A stretch of 64,000 nt of DNA from Lachnospiraceae bacterium. Lineage in GTDB: Bacteria > Bacillota > Clostridia > Lachnospirales > Lachnospiraceae. Under the pieces are notes generated by a model that was not told the origin of the DNA, ran no database searches, and saw only the letters and a program-made list of their open reading frames with translations. Each line of letters begins with the position of its first letter. Position 1 is the stretch's first letter. A program made the translations under genes and the position numbers. This document shows positions 1-7,578 of this stretch, piece after piece. The DNA lies in the NCBI GenBank assembly GCA_017432565.1, contig JAFRIW010000038.1:1-64000 (forward strand), written 5' to 3'.

Positions 1-35
1 CCACTCTGGCCAAACTGTAGTATACTTTCAAGCAT
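1..35 (-). CDS. Start of an unidentified gene, cut by the window edge
   Basis: Only eleven codons are inside the window, beginning MLESILQFGQS at an ATG on the minus strand. An AGAGGT motif sits about eight bases upstream of that ATG, as expected for a ribosome binding site, and the gene follows the terminator-like palindrome behind the Xer-like gene. Too little is visible to name a family. It is called because start codon, Shine-Dalgarno and gene order agree. Confidence 0.4.
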   Translation of the reverse strand, partial: MLESILQFGQS

Positions 36-87
36 AGGGGTACCTCTTTCTGTGCTGGATTGTTGTGTGGTGCATTAATCTTAACAC

Positions 88-105
88 AAAAGGGATATCC
101 CTTTT
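88..105 (-). terminator. Palindromic terminator after the Xer-like gene
   Basis: AAAAGGG-ATAT-CCCTTTT is a perfect 18-base palindrome placed 19 bases after the stop codon of the Xer-like gene. It forms a 7-bp stem with a four-base loop and T-runs on both strands, so it could stop transcription in either direction. Confidence 0.55.
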
Positions 106-123
106 ATATATACTGTATTCCTA

Positions 124-996
124 CTAAAACTTTACACTAGCCACCGCAGTTGTTTTCTCCTGCCCGATCAGCCTCAGAATCTGCCGTATGGCAAAATCTG
201 ACTCGTAGCCCATGCGCTGGCGCACAGTCTCCGGGAAGATCCCCTCTCTGAGACACGCTGCCGCCGCATAAGTGCGCAGTCCTGCCGGTGTGATCTGATT
301 TCCAAGGCCCGCCTGCCGGGCATATTTGCTGACAGTTTTCCAGATGTTCTGCCGGCTCATTTTCTGTCCGGACCGCCCGGGAAACAGCGGAGACTGTCTG
401 GAAGGAAACAGAATACTCGCCGCGCGCAGATAGTCTGTGAGCACCCGACCGGTCTCCTCTGAAACCGGAACCACGCGCACATCCGGTCTTTCTCTGTTTA
501 CGGTCAGCAGGAGGATCCGCAGGTCCACATCCTGCAGCTGCATGGCGCCAAGCTCCCCGGCCCGTATGCCGGTCTCACACAGAATACGCAGCATGGTCTG
601 GTCCCTGAGCCCGGTAAAGGAGGCCGGATCCGGCTGCGCCAGCAGACGTTCAATCTCCCTTTCGGTCAGAATCCTGAGCGGAGCACTCTCCTGTCCCGCC
701 GACACTTCATCAGCCGGATTGTCTGCCGCCAGGCCCTCGTGAATCAGATAGCGGTAGAAGCCGCGAAGACAGGAAATCTGTCTTGCGAGCGTCTTCTCTG
801 AGGCACCGCCGCGTCTTCTGCTCTCCAGGAAGTAGGACAGCATGGATCCGCTGATCTCATCTGCCTGCGCACAGCCCATATCCTCCGCAAACTGAAGAAA
901 TTGCAGAAGATCTGTCCGATAGGCGGCCTCCGTGTTCCGGGAGAGCCCGCTCTTCTTTTTATATTCCAGAAATGCTTCGATTTCTTCCTGCAGCAT
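124..996 (-). CDS. Tyrosine recombinase-like protein (XerC/XerD fold), catalytic residues largely lost
   Basis: The 290-residue protein has the two-domain layout and length of XerC/XerD: an N-terminal SAM-like core-binding domain (about 1-100) and a C-terminal catalytic-fold domain (about 105-285). Aligned by eye to XerD, the first active-site Arg is kept (R145 in GIRAGEL) and so is the second (R241 in PAGLR). The beta-hairpin Lys is absent, the HxxR His is Ala238, the GH His is Tyr264, and the nucleophilic Tyr position is Leu274. It therefore probably cannot cleave and religate DNA by the classical route, though it may still bind DNA. It is the last gene of the recA-recX-rny-NUDIX series, 37 bases after the NUDIX gene. 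Fold confident; activity doubtful. Confidence 0.8.
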   Translation of the reverse strand: MLQEEIEAFLEYKKKSGLSRNTEAAYRTDLLQFLQFAEDMGCAQADEISGSMLSYFLESRRRGGASEKTLARQISCLRGFYRYLIHEGLAADNPADEVSAGQESAPLRILTEREIERLLAQPDPASFTGLRDQTMLRILCETGIRAGELGAMQLQDVDLRILLLTVNRERPDVRVVPVSEETGRVLTDYLRAASILFPSRQSPLFPGRSGQKMSRQNIWKTVSKYARQAGLGNQITPAGLRTYAAAACLREGIFPETVRQRMGYESDFAIRQILRLIGQEKTTAVASVKF

Positions 997-1033
997 AGGC
1001 AGTTTTTCCCCGGTTCCTTTTCAGCAGTTCCTG

Positions 1034-1573
1034 TCAGCAGTATTTGCGCGCGAAGGCGAGCAGTCCGGCAATCGTCTTGCCGTCTTCGATTGTCCCGGAA
1101 TAGATCATCTCCAGAAGCTCATCCAGATCATGCGCCTCCACATTCAGGAATTCATCCGGATCCAGATGCTGCTCGCCACGGACCAGATCCCGGGCGGCAT
1201 AGATATCAATCAGCTCGTTGCAGAAGGCAACGGTCGACCGGAAGGAAAGCAGTTTTTCCACTTTGTCGCACCGGTATCCGGTTTCCTCCTCCAGTTCCCG
1301 CATGGCTGCCAGATCTGTCGGTTCTTCCCTGGACGTGCGGCCGCCGGCGGGAATCTCCAGTGTCTCCCGGTCTAGCGCGTTCCGATACTGCCTCACCATC
1401 AGGATCCTGCCGTCCGGAAGCTGCGGAACAACCGCCGCCGCGCCTTTATGGTCAATGAAGTCAAAATCTTCCTCCATTCCGTTTTCCAGCTTCATATGGT
1501 CGACATAGTAGTCGATGATTGCGCCCTTGCGGATCAGTGTGCGCAGGACTCTTTCATAGCTCTTTCCACTCAT
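1034..1573 (-). CDS. NUDIX hydrolase, ADP-ribose pyrophosphatase type
   Basis: The protein (179 residues from this start) should hydrolyse ADP-ribose or a related nucleoside diphosphate-sugar in the cytosol. The NUDIX box is complete: GRTSREE, seven residues, then RELEEETGY, fitting GX5EX7REUXEEXGU. The stretch before it (AAAVVPQLPDGRILMVRQYR and ETLEIPAGG) is typical of the ADPR pyrophosphatase subgroup. The start at 1573 (MSGKSYERV) is chosen over a longer in-frame form because AGAGG lies eight bases upstream and the 30 extra residues look like leader sequence. It sits between rny and the Xer-like gene, a placement known in Firmicutes. Confidence 0.88.
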   Translation of the reverse strand: MSGKSYERVLRTLIRKGAIIDYYVDHMKLENGMEEDFDFIDHKGAAAVVPQLPDGRILMVRQYRNALDRETLEIPAGGRTSREEPTDLAAMRELEEETGYRCDKVEKLLSFRSTVAFCNELIDIYAARDLVRGEQHLDPDEFLNVEAHDLDELLEMIYSGTIEDGKTIAGLLAFARKYC

Positions 1574-1661
1574 ACTTTCTGCCTCTTTCTGTGCCGTAAA
1601 GTGTTTCAGTACATAATGAGTTATTCTACCCGATTGCGGCAGGATAGAAAAGCGGCTGCAC

Positions 1662-1700
1662 AAAAAAAGAACTGCCGCATCCTTCGATGCGGCAGCTCTT
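1662..1700 (-). terminator. Rho-independent terminator after rny
   Basis: On the minus strand CTGCCGCAT, a six-base loop and ATGCGGCAG form a perfect 9-bp stem (1672-1695), extended by an AGA/TCT pair and followed by a run of seven T. It lies 30 bases beyond the rny stop codon, so recA-recX-rny transcripts should mostly end here. Confidence 0.88.
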
Positions 1701-1729
1701 CTCTTTTCTGCTGCGTCTGACCGCCGTTC

Positions 1730-3277
1730 TTACTTGGCATAGTCAGTAACTCTTGATTCACGTATCACATTGATCTTGATATTGCCCGGATATTCCATTT
1801 CGGTTTCAATCTTCTTGGCTATATCACGAGCCAGCAGTACCATGTCGGTATCGCTGATCTGATCAGGAACTACCATTACACGAACTTCTCTTCCTGCCTG
1901 AATGGCATAAGAATTACTTACCCCTTTGAAACTGTTTGTGATTTCCTCTAACTGTTTTAATCTGGTTGTGTATGTCTCTAATGTCTCTCGTCTTGCGCCC
2001 GGTCTGGATGCGGAGATCGTATCCGCTGCCTGTACGATGCAGGCAATCAGGCTGGTCGGTTCCACATCGCCGTGATGGGACTCAACCGCATTGATGACGA
2101 TCTGCGATTCACGATACTTCCGGCACAGCTCTGCACCGAGCTGTACATGGGATCCTTCCATCTCATGATCGACCGATTTGCCGATATCATGAAGGAGTCC
2201 GGCTCTCTTTGCCACGCGGATGTCCAGTCCAAGCTCTCCCGCCAGAAGTCCGGACAGCTGCGCGACTTCAATCGAATGCTTCAGGGCATTCTGGCCGTAG
2301 CTGGTACGGAATTTCATCTTGCCGAGAAGTCTGATCAGCTCAGGATGAATGCCGTGCACACCCACTTCAAGTGTGGCCGCTTCGCCTTCTTCCTTGATTC
2401 TCGCTTCGACTTCCTTCTGGGCCTTTTCGACCATCTCTTCGATCCGGGCGGGATGAATCCGTCCGTCTACGATCAGCTTCTCCAGTGCGATCCGTGCGAC
2501 CTCGCGGCGGATCGGATCGAAGCCCGAGATGACGACGGCTTCCGGCGTATCGTCAATGATCAGTTCCACGCCGGTCATCGTCTCAAGCGTGCGGATATTG
2601 CGGCCCTCGCGGCCGATAATTCTGCCCTTCATTTCATCGCTGGGCAGCTGTACGACGGAAATCGTACTCTCGGAGGTATGATCTGCGGCGCAGCGCTGAA
2701 TGGCGCCGATCACATATTCCCGTGCTTTCTTATCCGCTTCTTCCTTTGCCTCCGCCTCGATCTCTTTGATCATGACGGCGGAGTCGTGTCTGACATCTTC
2801 TTCAACCAGTTTTAAGAGGTATTCTTTTGCCTGTTCAGAGGTTAATCCCGAAATTCGTTCGAGTTCCTGTTTACGCTGTTCGTCAAGCTTTGCAACTTCT
2901 TCCCGCTGCTTGCGCAGGGTTTCTTCTTTTGACTGCAGACTCTGCTCTTTTCTCTCCAGAGTGTCCGAGCGCTTGTCGAGGGCTTCTTCCTTCTGCTGAT
3001 TTCTGCGTTCTGCGCGTTGTACCTCGCTGCGTCTGTTCCGGATCTCTTCTTCCAGTTCGTTTCTGGTACGAATCGATTCTTCCTTCGCCTCGAGGAGCGC
3101 TTCCCGCTTCTTCGCCTCAGCAGTCGTCAGTGCCTCATCGATGATCGCTCTGGCCTTTTCTTCCGCGTTTTCCATCTTCAGCGCGGCCTGTTTCTTCTCA
3201 TAGTTCCTCGTAAGAATCGAAGTGACAGGGATTGAAACGGCGAGTGATGCAATCACTGCAATGATGATACCCAGCAT
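1730..3277 (-). CDS. rny: Ribonuclease Y
   Basis: Membrane-anchored endoribonuclease that starts mRNA decay in many Firmicutes. The 515-residue length matches the family. Order of parts: an N-terminal transmembrane helix (about 2-22), a long charged coiled coil (about 30-190, rich in E/K/R), a KH domain around 205-270 containing [12 protein letters not shown], and an HD phosphohydrolase domain whose metal-binding HD is seen in [12 protein letters not shown] near residue 365. It follows recX by 86 bases and ends at a strong terminator. The recA-rny neighbourhood is common in Clostridia and Bacilli. No oddities are seen. Confidence 0.97.
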   Translation of the reverse strand: MLGIIIAVIASLAVSIPVTSILTRNYEKKQAALKMENAEEKARAIIDEALTTAEAKKREALLEAKEESIRTRNELEEEIRNRRSEVQRAERRNQQKEEALDKRSDTLERKEQSLQSKEETLRKQREEVAKLDEQRKQELERISGLTSEQAKEYLLKLVEEDVRHDSAVMIKEIEAEAKEEADKKAREYVIGAIQRCAADHTSESTISVVQLPSDEMKGRIIGREGRNIRTLETMTGVELIIDDTPEAVVISGFDPIRREVARIALEKLIVDGRIHPARIEEMVEKAQKEVEARIKEEGEAATLEVGVHGIHPELIRLLGKMKFRTSYGQNALKHSIEVAQLSGLLAGELGLDIRVAKRAGLLHDIGKSVDHEMEGSHVQLGAELCRKYRESQIVINAVESHHGDVEPTSLIACIVQAADTISASRPGARRETLETYTTRLKQLEEITNSFKGVSNSYAIQAGREVRVMVVPDQISDTDMVLLARDIAKKIETEMEYPGNIKINVIRESRVTDYAK

Positions 3278-3363
3278 TACAGGAGCACCTCCTTTATTAA
3301 GTTTTCATTGTCCAATTTCGGCAAAATACAACATTAAAATATTAAACACAAACAGTATCTATG

Positions 3364-3969
3364 TCAAGTTCTCATCGCTTTTCGGATCAGCCCGGCGTCA
3401 AAGCCCCTGCGGTAGAGAAAGGCGGCTGTTTTCTGCTGCTCCGCATAATCCGCGCTCTCCGGATCATAGTGTCTTTTTTTCAGCAGCTGCCGAATCTGCG
3501 CGAGTTCTTCCTCCTGAATCTCTTCCACAGAGCAGGCGGACACTGCTTCATCAATCAGTTTATTATCCACGCCCCGCTGTGCCAGGTCCTGCCGGATCCG
3601 GGCGATGCTCCTGTCTGAAAGATGCGCGGAGAGATACTGCTCCGCAAAGCGCCTGTCATCCAGATAGCGCGCCTCTTTCAGTGACTGCACAGCCTCCTGC
3701 ACCAGGTCCTCCGGATAGTCCCGTTCCAGCAGTTTTTCGGTCAGCCTCTTCTCCGTGTAATCGCGGCCGCCGAGGAGAATGCCGCTCTCATGCAGGATTT
3801 CCTTTCTCAGCTGTTCCCGGATCAGAGAAAGGACGGAGGCAGAAATCTCCGCTCCCTCCTCGAGCCCGTAAAGCCGGGCATCCCGGACAGAAACCGTGAA
3901 GCTTTCTCCTCCGTCTGTCATTATGGTGCATCTTGTCTTCCCTTTCGGGATTCTCGATGTAATGATCAT
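3364..3969 (-). CDS. recX: Regulatory protein RecX
   Basis: RecX modulates RecA filaments, usually as an inhibitor. The 201-residue protein shows the repeated three-helix pattern of the family, with motifs such as [25 protein letters not shown] in segments, [10 protein letters not shown], and [19 protein letters not shown]. Its start codon overlaps the recA stop codon (ATGA overlap at 3966-3969), so translation is probably coupled to recA and both respond to the same LexA-controlled promoter. The recA-recX pairing independently supports the assignment. Confidence 0.93.
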   Translation of the reverse strand: MIITSRIPKGKTRCTIMTDGGESFTVSVRDARLYGLEEGAEISASVLSLIREQLRKEILHESGILLGGRDYTEKRLTEKLLERDYPEDLVQEAVQSLKEARYLDDRRFAEQYLSAHLSDRSIARIRQDLAQRGVDNKLIDEAVSACSVEEIQEEELAQIRQLLKKRHYDPESADYAEQQKTAAFLYRRGFDAGLIRKAMRT

Positions 3970-5018
3970 TTTTCTGTTGTCTGCTCCGCTTCCGGTGCAA
4001 TGGTTCTCGCTCCGTCCGGATCCAGGCCGTAGTGCTCACGCACTGCCCGGTCGATCTCCGCGAGCACCTCGGGATGATCTGTCAGGTACTGTTTTGCATT
4101 TTCTCTGCCCTGTCCGATCTTCTCGCCCTTGTAGTTGTACCAGGCGCCGCTCTTGTTGACAACGTCAATACCGGCGGCCAGATCCAGTACGTCTCCGACA
4201 TAGGAAATGCCTTTGCCGAACATGATATCGAACTCCGCCTCCTTGAACGGCGGCGCGATCTTGTTCTTGACGACCTTGACGCGCGTGCGGTTTCCGATGA
4301 CCTCACCGCTCTGCTTGAGTGACTCAATTCTTCTGACATCCAGACGGACGGAAGAATAGAATTTCAGCGCGCGGCCGCCGGTGGTTGTCTCGGGATTGCC
4401 GAACATGATGCCGACCTTCTCACGCAGCTGGTTGATGAAAACCACCGTGCAGTTCGATTTGCTGATGACGGCGGTCAGTTTCCGGAGCGCCTGGGACATC
4501 AGCCTCGCCTGCAGACCGACGTGGGAGTCTCCCATGTCGCCGTCGATTTCCGCCTTGGGAACCAGTGCGGCCACCGAGTCCACGACCACGATGTCAATTG
4601 CGCCGGAGCGCACCATGGTTTCCGTGATCTCCAGTGCCTGCTCCCCGGAGTCGGGCTGTGAAATATACAGATTATCAATGTCCACGCCGATATTCTTCGC
4701 ATAGACCGGATCCAGGGCGTGTTCCGCGTCGATGAAACCGGCAATGCCGCCGCGCCGCTGTACCTCAGCGATCATATGCAGCGTCACGGTTGTCTTACCG
4801 GAGGATTCCGGTCCGTAAATCTCAATGATTCTTCCCTTCGGGATTCCGCCCTGTCCCAGCGCGATGTCCAGGCTCAGCGACCCGGTCGGAATCGTCTCTA
4901 CATTCATCATATTCGCAGGATCTCCCAGCTTCATGACGGCACCCTTGCCGTACTGTTTCTCGATCTGGGAAATTGCTGCATCCAATGCTTTCAGCTTGTC
5001 ATTCTGATCCATGCTCAT
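3966..5018 (-). CDS. recA: Recombinase RecA
   Basis: DNA strand-exchange protein and co-protease for LexA self-cleavage. Length 350 residues, normal for RecA. Walker A is GPESSGKT at residues 69-76; the MAW-like start [14 protein letters not shown] region, the loop-2 region [18 protein letters not shown] and the C-terminal acidic tail are present. The ATG at 5018 is preceded by AAAGGAG at good spacing. Upstream lie a near-consensus promoter and a perfect LexA box, so the gene should be DNA-damage inducible. It is followed directly by recX with overlapping codons. Confidence 0.99.
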   Translation of the reverse strand: MSMDQNDKLKALDAAISQIEKQYGKGAVMKLGDPANMMNVETIPTGSLSLDIALGQGGIPKGRIIEIYGPESSGKTTVTLHMIAEVQRRGGIAGFIDAEHALDPVYAKNIGVDIDNLYISQPDSGEQALEITETMVRSGAIDIVVVDSVAALVPKAEIDGDMGDSHVGLQARLMSQALRKLTAVISKSNCTVVFINQLREKVGIMFGNPETTTGGRALKFYSSVRLDVRRIESLKQSGEVIGNRTRVKVVKNKIAPPFKEAEFDIMFGKGISYVGDVLDLAAGIDVVNKSGAWYNYKGEKIGQGRENAKQYLTDHPEVLAEIDRAVREHYGLDPDGARTIAPEAEQTTEK

Positions 5019-5047
5019 TCTTATTCTCCTTTGTTACTGGGATCTTC

Positions 5048-5061
5048 CGAACATTTGTTCG
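5048..5061 (-). promoter_or_regulatory. LexA operator (SOS box) of recA
   Basis: CGAACATTTGTTCG is an exact match to the Gram-positive LexA/DinR consensus CGAACRNRYGTTYG half-sites. It lies about 30-40 bases upstream of the recA start and immediately downstream of the -10 hexamer, where bound LexA would block initiation. Confidence 0.93.
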
Positions 5062-5072
5062 CCTCGAAAAGT

Positions 5073-5101
5073 AGTATATCATCCGGAAACTGTAATTGCA
5101 A
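5073..5101 (-). promoter_or_regulatory. Sigma-A type promoter of recA
   Basis: Minus-strand TTGCAA (5101-5096), a 17-base spacer and TATACT (5078-5073), with TGA in front of the -10 giving an extended -10. The LexA box follows within 12 bases, as in other SOS promoters. Confidence 0.82.
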
Positions 5102-5111
5102 GAAAAAACGG

Positions 5112-5150
5112 GACAAAAAAATCCCGCAGATCAACCCCGGGATTCCGAAA
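5112..5150 (-). terminator. Terminator after the sigma-like/hypothetical gene unit
   Basis: On the minus strand AATCCCG, an 11-base loop and CGGGATT are followed by T5-7. It separates the unknown gene at 5199-5636 from the recA promoter directly downstream. Confidence 0.82.
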
Positions 5151-5198
5151 ACAGTATGATTATAGCACCGGTGCCCGCGTCAGGCAACGGACGCTTTC

Positions 5199-5636
5199 TC
5201 AGGACATGCTCATCAGCCCCAGCTTCGAAATCTGGAGCTCGCGGATCAGAACACCCCTTTTCTGCTTCTCTTCCGGCGACAGCGCGGTCAGCTCATCCAG
5301 CTTCCACACCTGCTCCTGATAGCCGGTCTTTTCCTTTCCGGTGATGCTCTTTTTCTGTACGGGCAGCACTACGCGGACTTTCGCCTTCAGATGCCGGAAT
5401 ACATCGTAATCCTCCGAGTCCTTCCGCAGATAATAAAGATGACTCTCGATGGAAGTGTCCGGCTCCACGGATCTGAGCAGCCAGTGCCGGATCACCCTCT
5501 GAAACTGGACAGAGCAGTTCTCCGATTCCAGCAGTTCCCGGTAGGTGCACCGGGCTCCGAAATAAAGCACCGTCAGATCGTCAATCGTATATTTGAAATC
5601 CCCGTTTTCGTCGTGGGCGTTCAATGTCATTGCCAT
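5199..5636 (-). CDS. Unrecognised 145-residue cytosolic protein, third gene of the rhomboid-like/sigma-like unit
   Basis: I do not recognise a family. The protein has no signal peptide or membrane helix; it is mixed alpha/beta in appearance, with an N-terminal part rich in aromatic residues (TVLYFGARCTYRELLES) and a basic middle (KAKVRVVLPVQKKSITGKEK). It begins three bases after the stop of the sigma-like gene, ends at a good terminator, and shares the base composition of its neighbours, so it is very likely a real, co-transcribed gene. A role linked to the sigma-like protein is inference from position only. Confidence 0.75.
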   Translation of the reverse strand: MAMTLNAHDENGDFKYTIDDLTVLYFGARCTYRELLESENCSVQFQRVIRHWLLRSVEPDTSIESHLYYLRKDSEDYDVFRHLKAKVRVVLPVQKKSITGKEKTGYQEQVWKLDELTALSPEEKQKRGVLIRELQISKLGLMSMS

Positions 5637-5639
5637 GTA

Positions 5640-6392
5640 TTAAGGTGCCTCCAGTTCTTCAATCTTTCCGCCGGAAAACCGGATCGCCCGGAGAATTTCC
5701 TCCTCACTCACGACGCCCTCCCGGGCGAGCTCTGCCACAGTGACTTTCCGTCCCAGATCCTGTGCCAGTTCGCCGGCTTCCTTCGCCACCCTGTTGACAA
5801 GATCTTCAACATCCCTGTCTGCCGCCCGCTCATCGATTCTCTGAGAGATCAGATCCTCCATGGCATCCATAATTCTTCTTCCAAGCGCACCGTCCACTTC
5901 ATCCGGCGTCTCCAGCGGCGCAAGCAGCTTCACGCCGCGGGCCAGCGCCTCATTTCCCGCACCGATCAGATCCTCGATCAGGACGTCCTGCCCCGCGTAG
6001 AGCCTGGCAATGTCCACAACCCTGATCAGCATCACTTCCGCAAGCCGCTTCTGGGCCTGTTCATCCCCTGCCATCGCGGAGAGCCGCAGGGCGTCCGCCT
6101 CGCCCTGTGCGGGCTGCGGGATTTCCCGGATGAGGGAGAGATAGTCATCCAGATAGTCGTGCTCTTCTTCAGAGAGTATATCGTCCATGGAGAGTGCTTC
6201 GCCGATGCCGATTTTGGCCGCCTTCAGATAATCGCGGACCTGCCCGAGCTGCTCCCCGGTAAGATCCAGCGGCCCGAACAGCTCCGTGATCTCTTCCTCC
6301 GAGATCATGTTTCCGTTCTTTCTGGCTTTTTTTACCGCTTCCTGCAGCAGAGAAAGAAAAGCCTTCTCCCGCTCCATCTCATTTGAATTCAT
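5640..6392 (-). CDS. Degenerate sigma-70-like protein lacking regions 2.4 and 4
   Basis: The 250-residue protein resembles the front half of a housekeeping sigma factor. Residues about 26-64 (ISEEEITELFG...LTGEQLGQVRDYL) look like region 1.1; 82-112 like region 1.2 with the AMAGDEQAQKRLAE motif; 115-155 (VVDIARLYAGQDVLIEDLIGAGNEAL) like regions 2.1-2.2, the core-polymerase binding part; and 198-238 (VAKEAGELAQDLGRKVTVAELA) like region 3.0. The aromatic-rich region 2.3/2.4 is replaced by unrelated residues 160-190 and region 4 is missing. Its ATG overlaps the stop of the rhomboid-like gene (6389-6392). It may bind RNA polymerase without reading promoters; that function is inference. Confidence 0.75.
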   Translation of the reverse strand: MNSNEMEREKAFLSLLQEAVKKARKNGNMISEEEITELFGPLDLTGEQLGQVRDYLKAAKIGIGEALSMDDILSEEEHDYLDDYLSLIREIPQPAQGEADALRLSAMAGDEQAQKRLAEVMLIRVVDIARLYAGQDVLIEDLIGAGNEALARGVKLLAPLETPDEVDGALGRRIMDAMEDLISQRIDERAADRDVEDLVNRVAKEAGELAQDLGRKVTVAELAREGVVSEEEILRAIRFSGGKIEELEAP

Positions 6393-7315
6393 GACTCTCC
6401 CTGTCCTCCTTCATTCTCCGGAGTAACATGCACATGGGTGTACAGATGCTCCGAGCAGTATTCCCGGTTTCCGGCACATTTTGAACAGAACCGGAACTCT
6501 TCGTCCGGGTTGTCCAGCTCCGTCTTCCCGCAGATACAGCAGCGGTGCCTGTACTGCATTTTCCGGAAGGCGTTCTGAGCATCGATCACTGTGCGCGTAC
6601 GCTGCGCTTCACCGCGCTGCGCACTCTTCTTATAGGCCGCCCTTCTCTGTATCTCCTTCGGCGACAGGCGCCTCAGGTTCCTGCTTCTGAGCCAGAAAAT
6701 CAGGAAGTTCAGGAGCGAGGCGAAAATCGCAATCCGCACATAGTACGGGCTCACGACGGCGTCATAAGCCAGCATGACCGCCTCCAGAATGCCGAGCCAC
6801 TTCACGCGGATCGGAATCAGGAACATCAGCAGGACCTGCATGTCCGGATAGGTCGCCGCAAAAGCCAGGAAGATGGACATATTGACATAGTAAGTTGAAA
6901 ATGCCCGGGCGATCAGGCGGAAATACTCCGCGGCGCCGTAGGCGGAAATCCGCAGATCATCGAACAGGTACGCATATCCCATCACGGCAAACGCGCCGGC
7001 AACCGTAAACAGAAAGCCCGAGAACAGGTAGACATTATAGTTCCAGGTCCCCCAGGTCCGCTCCAGCGTCGTGCCGATGGAATAGTAAAAATACAGCATG
7101 ATCACTGTAAAGAAAATATTGCCGGTTCCGGGCGGAACCAGGATCCAGCTGATCACCCGCCAGATCTGCCCGTGCAGAATCGCGTAGGGATTCAGCGTCA
7201 GATAGTCTCCGAACGCCGGATTGATATACTGGATCAGATATCCGAAGGCATAGCAGATAATCAGCACCAGTGAAAGATTCGGAATGGCGTATTTGCGCAG
7301 ATTCAGTTTATTCAA
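6389..7315 (-). CDS. Rhomboid-like membrane protein with C-terminal zinc-ribbon-like tail, probably not a protease
   Basis: This 308-residue protein has about six transmembrane segments in its first 215 residues, with rhomboid-fold signatures such as GTTLERTWGTWNYN after the second helix and the TYPDMQVLLMFLIPIRVKWL segment. No GxSG serine and no histidine in a later helix are visible, so the Ser-His dyad appears absent. A cytosolic tail (about 215-308) carries CCICGK, CSKC and a further CSEH, suggesting metal binding. The start is TTG at 7315, with GAGGAG six bases upstream; no better start is seen. It overlaps the sigma-like gene by four bases, implying coupled translation. Confidence 0.78.
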   Translation of the reverse strand: MNKLNLRKYAIPNLSLVLIICYAFGYLIQYINPAFGDYLTLNPYAILHGQIWRVISWILVPPGTGNIFFTVIMLYFYYSIGTTLERTWGTWNYNVYLFSGFLFTVAGAFAVMGYAYLFDDLRISAYGAAEYFRLIARAFSTYYVNMSIFLAFAATYPDMQVLLMFLIPIRVKWLGILEAVMLAYDAVVSPYYVRIAIFASLLNFLIFWLRSRNLRRLSPKEIQRRAAYKKSAQRGEAQRTRTVIDAQNAFRKMQYRHRCCICGKTELDNPDEEFRFCSKCAGNREYCSEHLYTHVHVTPENEGGQGES

Positions 7316-7371
7316 GTTCTTCTCCTCTCCTGCTGCCCGCCGCCGCGAAGAAGCGGCACAAGGTCTGATTT

Positions 7372-7400
7372 ACTGTAGCACACAACCAAATCCGCGGCAA
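7372..7400 (-). promoter_or_regulatory. Likely promoter of the rhomboid-like/sigma-like unit
   Basis: Minus-strand TTGCCG, 17-base spacer, TACAGT with TGC directly before it (extended -10). It lies about 60 bases upstream of the TTG start. Both hexamers match only four of six consensus bases, so this is a moderate call. Confidence 0.42.
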
Positions 7401-7578
7401 CCTCACCCGCTCCGCGCGCCGCGGGGCTGCGCGGTCTGCATTGCCACAATTCCGAGGTTTTGTAACTTCCTATTTCTAAGAAACTGAGCTAAAATCTCTG
7501 TTAATTTCGGGTGTTTCTGCTCACGCGAACATAAAACAGAGTCCGCGCAGCCATATGTTTTTACGGAGTATTTAAGAT

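Noticed and set aside
124..996. Integrase marking a prophage or genomic island
   Set aside because: The protein is a degenerate Xer-like housekeeping paralogue in a conserved gene series; no phage genes, att repeats or tRNA target are nearby.
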